Shown here: positions 8,966 to 18,025 of the stretch, one piece after another
Layout of the letters: each line of letters opens with the position of its first letter
How positions within the stretch are numbered: the stretch's first letter is position 1
Source: Croceimicrobium sp963974215
Lineage (GTDB): Bacteria; Bacteroidota; Bacteroidia; Flavobacteriales; Schleiferiaceae
Assembly (NCBI GenBank): GCA_963974215.1
Contig: CAXBBL010000005.1
Location: 1 to 64,000, forward strand
Direction of reading: 5' to 3'
DNA length: 64,000 nt
The notes under the pieces: generated by a model
The model's database searches: none
The model's input: only the letters and a program-made list of their open reading frames with translations
Told to the model about the DNA's origin: nothing
Program-made: the position numbers and the translations under genes

Positions 8966-11900
8966 ATGAGATTCAGCCTTTCCCTCTTTTTCTTGGTACT
9001 TGGTTTTGGACTAAGTGCCCAGAGTTTGAAGAAATTCAGTCCCGATAAGGAGACCTACTTAAAAGAAGTAGAGGAATTTTTGAAAGATGGGAATGACATT
9101 GACGAGGAAACGCAATTGTTTCCTCTCATGAATTCTTTTGCCTCCCTTTGGCGTTCGGATACTATCAGTAAAGAAGAGGAGGAGTTAATTTATACGATTA
9201 GTAATAATTTTTTGCGTCGTCGGGTTAAGGGCTTTGAAGATTGGGATCATTTTCTGCAGATTATTGTCGCCTTTGAAGAGAAATTTGCCGAAGAAGATCT
9301 TCTGCTTTTTCTCAAAGATTTTGAGGAAGTAAGCAATAAACCTTCGGCCCGCGTTAACGATTACCTTTCTACGGTTTATAATGTTTTGTACCGCAATGTT
9401 CTTTTTGACGATGGTCGATTAAGGTGGGAAGTCGTTGGTACAGAACCGACTTATCGCTATGATGGGGAACCAGTTTTTTCTTTTGAAATGATGGATTTGG
9501 TGGGCTTCTATAAAAAAGACAGCACTTTATTAGAAGCTACAGTGGGCGAGTATAGGCCACGAAATTTTATATTTAAAGGGAGAGGAGGAACGAGCTATTT
9601 TACCCGAGCTGGAATGACGGAAGATTCGGCTTATGTGGATTTAGGTAATTACTCTTTTGATGTGCGTAAACCCGACTTCAAAGCCGATTCAGTGGTTTTG
9701 CATACCAAGTTTTATCTCGATCAGCCAGTAGAAGGCAGCTTTGAAGAACGCCTAACCAGCCAAGGTGGAAAGGATGCTTCTAGTGCTACTTTTCCGCGGT
9801 TTCAATCCTATCGCAAAGATTTATATGTCCCTTATATTTTACCGCATGCTCAGTATACGGGCGGTTTTTCAGTAATTGGTTCTAAATTTTATGGCGGGGG
9901 TGATGATTCGAGCCGAGCGACGATAATTCTTTCTTATAAGGACACGGTATTAATTAAGGCCAGTTCCAAGCGCTTTTGGTTGCGCATGGATAAGGTGTAC
10001 TCCGAAGATGTAGAAGCAGTAATTTATCTGGGGAAGGATAGCATTTATCATCCTAAAGTTACCATGCGCTATCTGCCCGAACTGGGACGTTTTAGTATTA
10101 TTCGCAACGACCAAGGAATGGGTGGGGCAGTTTTCAGCGACAGCTATCACAACCTCGATTTGCTTTTTGACATTATTACTTGGGAGGTTGGCCGGCCTAA
10201 TATGGTCATCTCCAGTTTAAATATGGGCTCCACTTCGCCGGTGGTTTTTGAGAGTAATAATTATTACCGCGAAAGGCGTTTTCGGGAAATTGAGGGCATG
10301 AGCCGCACCAATCCGCTTATGACCTTACAGCGTTTATCGCAGTCGCAGGGCGGACAAAGAACTTTTAGTGATGCGGACATTGCCTACCATTTAAAAATGG
10401 ACAAAAGTGATGCCCACCGTTTTATGATGCAAATGTCGGTTTTGGGCTTTGTAGAATACAGTGTGCAAAAACGCGAGGGTTATATTAAAGACAAAGTTTT
10501 TGAATACATCCTTAATGCCAAGGGTTTACGCGATTACGACGTGATTCAGTTCGTGTCACGTCTGGAGCAAGGTACTAACGCCACCCTAAGTTTGGAAGAT
10601 TATGCCATGGAAGTGGAGGGTATTAAATCCATCGCACTTTCCGATTCACAAAGGGTAGGGCTCTTTCCTTACGGAGAAAAAATCATTATCCACGAAAATC
10701 TCAATTTCGACTTTAGCGGTCAAATTACCGCGGGACGTTTTAACTTTTGGGGAAACGATTTTAAATTCAATTATGAGCAATTTCGCATTGCCATGACCGA
10801 TATCGACTCCATGAGGTTTAAGGTGGTTAGCTTCGAGCCTAATAGTTTGGGACAGCGTTATTTAGTGGATGTTAAAACGGTGTTGCAAGACCTTACGGGA
10901 GATTTGCAGATTGATAAACCCAATAATAAATCGGGGAAAAATTACTATTCGGAATATCCCATTTTCAATAGTGCTAAAAACTCCTATATTTATTACGATA
11001 AGCCCTCTATTTTTAATGGGGTTTACAATCGCGAAGAGTTTTTTGTAACCCTAGAACCCTTTGAAATTGACAGTCTCGATAATACCAGTACTACAGGATT
11101 AAGCTTCGATGGCGTCTTTACTAGTGCAGGGATTTTCGCTGATATGGCAGAGCTAATAAAGGTGCAAGAAGATTATTCACTTGGCTTTAAACGGCAAACA
11201 CCCAGCGAAGGTCTGGCCGCTTATGGCGGAAAAGGCACTTTTACCAGTCAGCTTAGTCTTAGTAATCAGGGTTTAAGGGGAGACGGTAAAATCGATTACC
11301 TGAATTCTTTTGCTCTTGCGAAAGAGTTTTTCTTCTTCCCCGATTCCACCGATGGACGAACATTTGAGTATGAAATAGCCGAGAAAGAAGGCACGGTTGG
11401 CAGCAATCCACATGTCTTAGCCCTCGCAGTAGATCTACACTGGGAGCCGAAGAACGATGTATTGTATACCACTACGGTAGATGCGCCCTTTGATGTGTAC
11501 GATGCAATTGGCATGCGTACTACGGGAACTTTTGCCCACGCCCCTACTGGTCTGACGGGTAAAGGTCTCAACGAGTTTTTAAATGCGGAAACCAATTCGA
11601 AAGACTACACTTTTCAAAGTCGTAAACTCTTAGCAGGGTCAACCGATTTTAGAGTACGGGCGAATGAAAAAGCCAACTGGGGATTTGGTTTAGAAAATGC
11701 TAAAGCGGATATCGATTTCGATGCGCAGGAAGGAATTTTTAATCTCAACGATGATGCCGATTATGTGAGCTTCACTGCCAACCGTTATATTGCTTTAATG
11801 GATTATGCGCGTTGGGATATTCCTCAAAAAGCCATAGATGTTAAAAAGACTAGAGGAACGGGTTTAGCGGAAATGATTTCCGTTCATCCTCACCAAGATT

Positions 11901-13387
11901 CCCTTCGCTTTGAAACTGAGCGCAGTAAATTTTATCTAGAAAACACCCTTTTAGAGTCTTTCAAAGTGCCCGAAATTATGGTAGCCGATGCTTATATCTA
12001 TCCCGATACAGGTTATGTTGCTATTGATACCAATGCACAGATGCGCACGCTCACTAACTCTTCTATTTTAGCCAGTACCTTCAATCAGTTCCATAGTTTT
12101 TACGGCGGAACGGTGGATATTCAATCGGCGAATAGTTATACGGGAACAGCTGATTATGAGTTTTTAGATCAAGATGGAACGCCATGGCCGATTCGCTTTA
12201 AAGAGATTAAAGTAGATACAGGAACCACGGTGGGATTTGCTCAAATTAGTCAGGAGGAAGCTTTTTATATGAGTCCTTATTTTGCTTATTATGGTAATGT
12301 GCGACTGCGCGCAGATGAGCAGCAACTAAATTTCCGCGGTTATACCCATATCGAGTCTAGTTGTAATTCGGTAAGTACCAACTGGTTTAACTTCCAAAGT
12401 AAAATTGATCCTTCCAATATTGTGATTGAATTGCCCGAAATTGATCCCGATGATAAGACCAAAACATTGGCCAACGGAATTTATTTAGCTTCTGATACCA
12501 TTAGTGGATACGCCGCTTTCTTATCGCAGGAAGTTCGTCCGGTAGACAAGCAAATGTTCTTTGCTAACGGGGTTTTATATTACGATGAAGGCATTACCAG
12601 TTATGTCATTACCGAAAGGGAAAAAATTAGCAATAGTAGTTTACCAATCAATGTTTTGCGCTTCAATAATGTAGATTGTACCATGGAAGGCGAGGGCGAA
12701 ATGAGCTTGGGCGACAACGCAACGCAGTTGACGACGAACAGTTATGGACTTATTTACTATGACCTTACTACCGATGAAATGAATTTAGATTTAAGTCTGG
12801 GAATGGAATTTCCTTTTAGTAAAGACTTATTGAAAAATTTAGCCGAGTTAATTGTTGCTTCCGCAGATGGGGAAGGAGTGGATATTGGCCGTCCTGCTTT
12901 TAAAGTAGCAACCAATCACCGTTTGGAGGAGAAGGATTTAGTGAAGTTTAACGAAGAAATTTCCGCATTTGGTGCACCCGAAAAGGTGCCCGATGACCTA
13001 CAACAGACCTTGTGGTTTGGTGATTTAGCGATGGATTGGACGCCAGAGTCGATCTCCTTTTTAAGTTCGGGGCAAGTAGGATTAGCTGGTTTGGGAGAAG
13101 CCTTCGTAAATGCAAAAGTCGATGGTTTTGTGGAAATCCAGCGAAAGCGAAAAGGCGATGAGGTTTATATTTACCTAGATTTAGGTAGAGGCGAGGAGTT
13201 GTATATTGATTACAAACGAAACATGATGGGAATTTACAGCAGCAATGAAGAGTTTATGAATATCCTTAAAGAAATGGACATCAAAGACCGCCGTAATGAA
13301 GATCGTGGTAAAGCACCTTTCACCTATACCATAAGTACCAAGGGAAAAATGAACCGCTTTATTCGTCGTTTTGAAAGTATTGAATAG
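8966..13387 (+). CDS. Very large secreted protein, unrecognised
   Basis: A 1473-aa protein that begins with a clear Sec signal peptide (MRFSLSLFFLVLGFGLSAQS) and has no further membrane helix. It is rich in beta-strand-like segments and in short FSG.I, NFWG and FDA-type patterns that resemble repeated strands of a long beta-structure. No catalytic motif, Por C-terminal domain or lipobox is visible, so it probably resides in the periplasm or at the outer membrane. It begins 14 bases after prmA and could be co-transcribed with it. I do not recognise the family. Confidence 0.8.
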   Translation: MRFSLSLFFLVLGFGLSAQSLKKFSPDKETYLKEVEEFLKDGNDIDEETQLFPLMNSFASLWRSDTISKEEEELIYTISNNFLRRRVKGFEDWDHFLQIIVAFEEKFAEEDLLLFLKDFEEVSNKPSARVNDYLSTVYNVLYRNVLFDDGRLRWEVVGTEPTYRYDGEPVFSFEMMDLVGFYKKDSTLLEATVGEYRPRNFIFKGRGGTSYFTRAGMTEDSAYVDLGNYSFDVRKPDFKADSVVLHTKFYLDQPVEGSFEERLTSQGGKDASSATFPRFQSYRKDLYVPYILPHAQYTGGFSVIGSKFYGGGDDSSRATIILSYKDTVLIKASSKRFWLRMDKVYSEDVEAVIYLGKDSIYHPKVTMRYLPELGRFSIIRNDQGMGGAVFSDSYHNLDLLFDIITWEVGRPNMVISSLNMGSTSPVVFESNNYYRERRFREIEGMSRTNPLMTLQRLSQSQGGQRTFSDADIAYHLKMDKSDAHRFMMQMSVLGFVEYSVQKREGYIKDKVFEYILNAKGLRDYDVIQFVSRLEQGTNATLSLEDYAMEVEGIKSIALSDSQRVGLFPYGEKIIIHENLNFDFSGQITAGRFNFWGNDFKFNYEQFRIAMTDIDSMRFKVVSFEPNSLGQRYLVDVKTVLQDLTGDLQIDKPNNKSGKNYYSEYPIFNSAKNSYIYYDKPSIFNGVYNREEFFVTLEPFEIDSLDNTSTTGLSFDGVFTSAGIFADMAELIKVQEDYSLGFKRQTPSEGLAAYGGKGTFTSQLSLSNQGLRGDGKIDYLNSFALAKEFFFFPDSTDGRTFEYEIAEKEGTVGSNPHVLALAVDLHWEPKNDVLYTTTVDAPFDVYDAIGMRTTGTFAHAPTGLTGKGLNEFLNAETNSKDYTFQSRKLLAGSTDFRVRANEKANWGFGLENAKADIDFDAQEGIFNLNDDADYVSFTANRYIALMDYARWDIPQKAIDVKKTRGTGLAEMISVHPHQDSLRFETERSKFYLENTLLESFKVPEIMVADAYIYPDTGYVAIDTNAQMRTLTNSSILASTFNQFHSFYGGTVDIQSANSYTGTADYEFLDQDGTPWPIRFKEIKVDTGTTVGFAQISQEEAFYMSPYFAYYGNVRLRADEQQLNFRGYTHIESSCNSVSTNWFNFQSKIDPSNIVIELPEIDPDDKTKTLANGIYLASDTISGYAAFLSQEVRPVDKQMFFANGVLYYDEGITSYVITEREKISNSSLPINVLRFNNVDCTMEGEGEMSLGDNATQLTTNSYGLIYYDLTTDEMNLDLSLGMEFPFSKDLLKNLAELIVASADGEGVDIGRPAFKVATNHRLEEKDLVKFNEEISAFGAPEKVPDDLQQTLWFGDLAMDWTPESISFLSSGQVGLAGLGEAFVNAKVDGFVEIQRKRKGDEVYIYLDLGRGEELYIDYKRNMMGIYSSNEEFMNILKEMDIKDRRNEDRGKAPFTYTISTKGKMNRFIRRFESIE

Positions 13388-13481
13388 ACACCGAACTCAG
13401 CTTAATAATAAGTTTCTAGTCTATTTATTTTGAGTTTGTTAGGAAGGATATTATTATGTATAATCCAATGAATTTGAATTT

Positions 13482-14132
13482 ATGAAACAACATGCTCCCA
13501 CTCCTTTAGCGAGTCCCAAAGAAGAGATTTGGAATGCAATAACCCATGGTATCGGAATCCCCTTTGCCTTGGCGGCCCTAGTTTTATTAATTGGTAAAGC
13601 CAGCGATAGAGGCGATGTTTCATACTGGATTGCCGCGCTACTTTATGGTTTTAGTATGTTGTGGACTTACATTACTTCAACGGTTTATCACAGCATGTAT
13701 CGCGCTAAGGAAGGCTTAAGGTATTATTTGCACCTAATCGATCATACGGCGATTTACCTATTTATTGCGGGTACTTATACGCCCATTGCACTTTTCGTTT
13801 TACCAGGCTTGTGGAGCACCATAATTCTAAGCTCAGTGTGGGCTTTAGCGCTTATTGGGGTGGTGTATAAACTCTTCTTTTTAGGGAAATACAAAAAGCT
13901 ATCTCTCGCCATTTACCTTTTAATGGGCTGGTTAATTGTATTCGCTTTAAAGCCACTATTCGCATCTGCCCCGAGCGAATTATTAGTATGGATTTTTGCT
14001 GGTGGCGCCTGCTATACCTTGGGTACTGTGTTTTTTAGCTTACGCAAGATGCGATTCAGTCACTCTGTGTGGCACCTATTAGTTTTAGGGGGTAGCATTT
14101 GCCATTTCGTGGGTATTTATCTTTACATTTAA
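13482..14132 (+). CDS. Haemolysin III / PAQR (TrhA-type) membrane protein
   Basis: A 216-aa seven-helix integral membrane protein of the YqfA/haemolysin III family, linked in bacteria to membrane fluidity. Landmarks are EEIWNAITHGIG at the N-terminus, STVYHS, HLIDHTAIYLFIAGTYTP, and the C-terminal histidines in FSHSVWHLLVLGGSICHF, which form the putative metal site. Length and order of motifs are typical. It is preceded by about 95 non-coding bases and stands as a single gene. Confidence 0.9.
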   Translation: MKQHAPTPLASPKEEIWNAITHGIGIPFALAALVLLIGKASDRGDVSYWIAALLYGFSMLWTYITSTVYHSMYRAKEGLRYYLHLIDHTAIYLFIAGTYTPIALFVLPGLWSTIILSSVWALALIGVVYKLFFLGKYKKLSLAIYLLMGWLIVFALKPLFASAPSELLVWIFAGGACYTLGTVFFSLRKMRFSHSVWHLLVLGGSICHFVGIYLYI

Positions 14133-14137
14133 AACTC

Positions 14138-14159
14138 AGGCTAGATGTAGTACTAGCCT
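14138..14159. other. Small hairpin between trhA-like gene and next CDS
   Basis: AGGCTAG and CTAGCCT form a perfect 7-bp stem with an eight-base loop, followed by an AT-rich stretch but no true T-run. It may be a weak terminator. Confidence 0.4.
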
Positions 14160-14168
14160 AAATTACGC

Positions 14169-14951
14169 ATGGCCCAGTCCGAAAACGATAGCTGTTTTAT
14201 TCCCCTTACGGGAGATGGCTTAGCGGCACTAATACCGTCACAACTTAATGATCCTTTTAGCTCGGAGCCTCCTGAAATTTGTAAAGTTGCGGCAGCAGAT
14301 TTATGCACTTTTATAGAGGCGCAGCAAGGAAAATGGGAGCAAAACTTTGGTTTTGGCACCGCAAAAGAAGGTCGGGTTAAAGGCAAGATGTTCGGGGTTT
14401 TGGTAGTGAAGAATAGCGCGGGACAATTGGGCTATTTGGCTACTTTTTCAGGGAAATTTACGGGTCCATCCCAACCCCGTATTTTCGTCCCCTCTTTATT
14501 TGATGTAAGCACCAATAATCACTTTGTCACTAAGGGCATGCTTGAGTTAGGAGCAATGGGCAGGCAAATTTTAAGCTTAGAAGCGAAGGACGAAGTGGAG
14601 GCTCATGAGGCGGCCCTTGCTCTACGGCAGAAGCGTAAAGAGAAATCGCAGGGCTTACAAGAGGAGCTTTTTCGTAATTATAACTTTCTTAATAGCGCGG
14701 GAGAAGAAAAGAATTTGCTAGAAATTTTCGCCGACTATAATGGTATGAAGCCACCCTCGGGAGCGGGCGAATGTGCGGCTCCGAAACTCTTGCACTATGC
14801 TTTTAAGAATAATCTGAAGGTTTTGGCCATTGCCGAATTTTGGTGGGGAAAGAATGCCCGTCCGCTAGAGCGAATCCATCGCCAGCATTATCCTGCCTGT
14901 GAGAATAAATGTCGTCCTATTTTGGGCTATATGTTGGGGGGAGGGTATTGA
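14169..14951 (+). CDS. Orphan N-terminal domain of RluA-type pseudouridine synthase
   Basis: The 260 aa match, in order, the N-terminal extension of long Bacteroidota RluA-family pseudouridine synthases: FIPLTGDG near the start, GKMFGVLVV, GYLATFSG, FVPSLFD, an acidic-basic helical linker, PPSGAGECAAPKLLHYA and LAIAEFWWG, then a Cys pair in HYPACENKCRPILGYML. In the long proteins a catalytic pseudouridine synthase domain follows at this point. Here a stop codon follows at once and the next 460 bases show no catalytic domain. It may be a stand-alone domain or a truncated gene; the intact frame and conserved motifs favour a retained function. Confidence 0.7.
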   Translation: MAQSENDSCFIPLTGDGLAALIPSQLNDPFSSEPPEICKVAAADLCTFIEAQQGKWEQNFGFGTAKEGRVKGKMFGVLVVKNSAGQLGYLATFSGKFTGPSQPRIFVPSLFDVSTNNHFVTKGMLELGAMGRQILSLEAKDEVEAHEAALALRQKRKEKSQGLQEELFRNYNFLNSAGEEKNLLEIFADYNGMKPPSGAGECAAPKLLHYAFKNNLKVLAIAEFWWGKNARPLERIHRQHYPACENKCRPILGYMLGGGY

Positions 14952-15415
14952 TTAGTATTAAGTATTTGGTATCCAGTAGTTAGGGGTGTTTTGCAAGGGT
15001 TTATGGGGATTTTCTTCGAAGGAGAGATTTGGCTGGAAATATTGAAGAGACGCAATGTATTGCGTCTGTACCGTGGGATTGATTTCTACGAATCTTTAAT
15101 CCTTTCGGGCTTGGTGTATTAAACGCGGATTTAAGCAGATTTAGTAGATGACACAGATTGGATAGGGCAATACGTAAGTGCTTTCGTTTATTAAATGATA
15201 AAAGCTAGAGGGGAAGCTTGCTTTTGCTTGAAAATCTGAGACTGTAATTTTACGCCGAACTCGGGTTTTAATTTTTAGAAGGCTGTTGAACTCTGCCAAT
15301 CAATAGGAACACAATAGAAACTAATCCTAGAACAATTATTTTTTCTAAATTGCTCAACGGCTTACTGCTAGCGAATCAGCTCGCGGTTTAGCTGTTATTA
15401 AAATTAACCAATTCC
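14952..15415. repeat. Gene-free stretch with short repeats
   Basis: No gene is seen. Positions 15049-15066 hold the near-palindrome GACGCAATGTATTGCGTC, a type of short repeat that recurs in many genomes. Positions 15123-15158 resemble the AGATTGAG/GCAGATT repeat family seen at 179-232 and 31699-31750. The downstream part leads into the promoter region of the next gene, but I could not define a promoter. Confidence 0.5.
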
Positions 15416-16933
15416 ATGCAAAAATTAGTTTTTACGCTAAGTCTAGCGCTCTCCTTCAGTCTTAGTGTTATGGCCCAAGTTCCATCCATTGTTCCAATCC
15501 AAGGTTTGGAGGCTTGGTGGAGTTTTAGTGGTAATGCCAATGATCTAAGCGGTAATGGCAATAACTTTACTAATACTGGTGGAGCTACCCTTACAGCAGA
15601 TCGCGATGGGAATGCTAATTCGGCTTATAATTTTAATGGCGTAGATCAATACCTACTGGTGAATAGTCCCAGTTTTTCTTTCGCCCAAACGGATTCTTTT
15701 ACGGTTTCGTTTTGGACGCAAAAGACGAGTAATCAATACGGAATTGCAGTGATGCAGTCTTCAGGGGCGAGCGGTAATTTTATCTGGCTTTTTCAGTCGT
15801 CATCTACCGGAGTTTTAAATTACGGAACCAATAAACAAGGTTCTGCTTGGTCATGGGCGAATAGTGCTTATACCCTTAATCAGTGGGAACATTTTGTAGG
15901 AACTTATGAGAATGGTACTATGAAGGTTTATAAAAATGGCCAGTTTGTAACGAGTGCTACTTTTGGCAATACGGGTAGCGTTCAAGCGGCTTTACCCTTA
16001 AGAGTAGGTCGCAGTCATGGTGGGAATTATTACGCAGGGAAGATTGACGATTTAGGTATTTGGAGCCGCGTTTTAAGCCAAGCGGAAATTACAGATTTAT
16101 ATGTAGGCTGTAGCGTGGCGGTAAACATGCAACCGCAAAATGATTCGGTTAGCATAGGCGGCACAGCTCAGTTTGGATTAACAGCTAGTACAACCGGTTT
16201 AAATTATCAGTGGCAAATTGATAGCAATGGTACCTTTCAAAATTTAACAAACTCAGCCATTTTTCAAGGGGTAACGAGCAATACACTAACCGTTAGCAAT
16301 GCTAGCTTTGCCATGGATGGTTATACCTTTCGTTGCGCCATTGGTGACGGCGGTTCGTGTAGCGATACCAGTGATGTAGTGAGTTTATTTGTCTGTGGCG
16401 CTATTAGTACACAGCCGTTATCGGTTAATACGGTAATAAACTCTACTGCTAAATTTAGTGTCGCCTCAACTGATCCTAATGCTACATTTCAATGGCAGGT
16501 AAGTACCACTACAAGTTTTATCGATATCGCTAATAACTCTTTTTATACTGGGGCACAGGATGATACCTTGGTTTTACAAAGCGCAGCCATGATTTTTAAT
16601 GCCAAGGATTACCGTTGTGTTGTGCGCTCAGGTGTGTGCAGCGACACTTCACAAGCAGCCAGTTTAACAATAACTAATAATGTTGGTTTAAATGAAGTAG
16701 AAGACACAAAATTGCAGATCTATCCCAACCCCACGAAAGGTTTGCTGCAGGTTGAGGTTATCGACGATTTGATTAATGAGAATTATTATATCGCAAATTC
16801 GCAGGGACAAATTATTAAGGAAGGCATTTTTGATAGTAAAACCACGGCGCTTGATTTATCTCATCTACCGCAAGGGAATTATTTCTTTTACGTGGTAGGA
16901 TTGATTCATTATCAATTAATCCAGTTGCACTAA
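15416..16933 (+). CDS. Secreted LamG-domain protein with type IX sorting domain
   Basis: A 505-aa cell-surface or secreted protein. A signal peptide (residues 1-20, cleaved near VMAQ) is followed by a LamG/concanavalin A-like domain (about 28-225; ENGTMKVYKNGQF, DDLGIWSRVLSQAEI), two immunoglobulin-like modules each with a Cys pair and a YQWQ or FQWQ core, and a Por/type A C-terminal sorting domain starting at LQIYPNPTKG. The last domain marks it as cargo of the type IX secretion system. The ligand is unknown; LamG domains commonly bind glycans. Confidence 0.85.
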   Translation: MQKLVFTLSLALSFSLSVMAQVPSIVPIQGLEAWWSFSGNANDLSGNGNNFTNTGGATLTADRDGNANSAYNFNGVDQYLLVNSPSFSFAQTDSFTVSFWTQKTSNQYGIAVMQSSGASGNFIWLFQSSSTGVLNYGTNKQGSAWSWANSAYTLNQWEHFVGTYENGTMKVYKNGQFVTSATFGNTGSVQAALPLRVGRSHGGNYYAGKIDDLGIWSRVLSQAEITDLYVGCSVAVNMQPQNDSVSIGGTAQFGLTASTTGLNYQWQIDSNGTFQNLTNSAIFQGVTSNTLTVSNASFAMDGYTFRCAIGDGGSCSDTSDVVSLFVCGAISTQPLSVNTVINSTAKFSVASTDPNATFQWQVSTTTSFIDIANNSFYTGAQDDTLVLQSAAMIFNAKDYRCVVRSGVCSDTSQAASLTITNNVGLNEVEDTKLQIYPNPTKGLLQVEVIDDLINENYYIANSQGQIIKEGIFDSKTTALDLSHLPQGNYFFYVVGLIHYQLIQLH

Positions 16934-16954
16934 AGGGTTCCCAAGTTCACGGTC

Positions 16955-17935
16955 TTATTTCACCAAAATATCAATTTGTAGAGGCAAGTGATCACTAATC
17001 ACGCGCATTTCTTTTGGGCTAAATAATGGTGCTACTTGGCAAGAGTGGGGAATGATATCTTTCGCTAAATTTTTATTGTAGAGGATGTAATCGAGGCGAC
17101 GACTTGGCTCATCGGCGGGATGCGTGAATACGCTGCTCGCCAGAGGATCGTACAAACGAACTTTCTTCGAGCCGAAATTAAGGAGGGTGGAAATTTCTTC
17201 ACTCTCGCTAAGGCTGTTGAGGTCGCCTACTACCAAAAGTTTGGCCTTTTTGTTGGCCCGCATTTGTTTTTCGAGGGCGCTTTTTAAGAAACGAATTTGC
17301 CCTAAGCGCATAGCTACATCGCGGTCTTTTCGCCCGGCCTTAAGGTGAAGGCCTGTAATATTGAGGTAATAGCTTTCATTCACCAAAACCTCGCAAGACC
17401 ACATGCGGGTATTAATATAATCTTGGCTCTGAAATTTTTCCTGCCCATCTTCTGTAAAGGCCACAGGAGTATGCACATTGCCGTAACTTGTTATTTCGCC
17501 GAGGGGTAATTTACTCATAATCACCACATTTTGGTACCAGTTGCGGCTGCGCGCATCTGTAATGTATTGATAGCCCAGATCAGGGAAATAAGCATTGCGC
17601 AAAGCTTGCACGGCATTGGCACTTTCCGCTTCTTCGAAAACCACCACATCGGCTTTCATTGCGGCTAATCCTCGGGCCAAAAGTTGCATTTTTTCGGCTT
17701 TAACTTCAGCCGCATTTTCCATGCGATTATTTACATAAGGATCATCTATGCTATCCACTAAATGCTCAACATTCCAAGTTACCACTCGCAAAGTGTCGCC
17801 TGTATTGAAATTGTGTTTTACAGGGAAAACTGCATGCGGGTTAGCAGGACTTTTTAGGCCTTTGGAAAAATCTTGGGCTTGAACTTGAAAAGCGGCTAAG
17901 GCGAAGAGTAGAAGATAAATTTTTGGATGCATCAT
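16955..17935 (-). CDS. Endonuclease/exonuclease/phosphatase family protein, exported
   Basis: A 326-aa EEP-superfamily hydrolase with a signal peptide (ending near VQAQ). Catalytic landmarks are TWNVEH (Asn, metal site), VFEEAES (Glu), VVGDLNS (Asp and Asn) and SDHLPLQ (Asp-His near the C-terminus). The fold covers nucleases, phosphodiesterases and lipid phosphatases; export suggests extracellular DNA or phosphoester scavenging, but the substrate cannot be read from the sequence. It converges on the LamG protein gene with about 20 bases between the stops. Confidence 0.85.
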   Translation of the reverse strand: MMHPKIYLLLFALAAFQVQAQDFSKGLKSPANPHAVFPVKHNFNTGDTLRVVTWNVEHLVDSIDDPYVNNRMENAAEVKAEKMQLLARGLAAMKADVVVFEEAESANAVQALRNAYFPDLGYQYITDARSRNWYQNVVIMSKLPLGEITSYGNVHTPVAFTEDGQEKFQSQDYINTRMWSCEVLVNESYYLNITGLHLKAGRKDRDVAMRLGQIRFLKSALEKQMRANKKAKLLVVGDLNSLSESEEISTLLNFGSKKVRLYDPLASSVFTHPADEPSRRLDYILYNKNLAKDIIPHSCQVAPLFSPKEMRVISDHLPLQIDILVK

Positions 17936-18025
17936 TATTCCTTTGGCAGCGAAATTAAAAGAATCACCTTTGCGGGGATGGATTATTACTATTAATTTAT
18001 CTATCCAATAACGTTTTCCTCTTCT

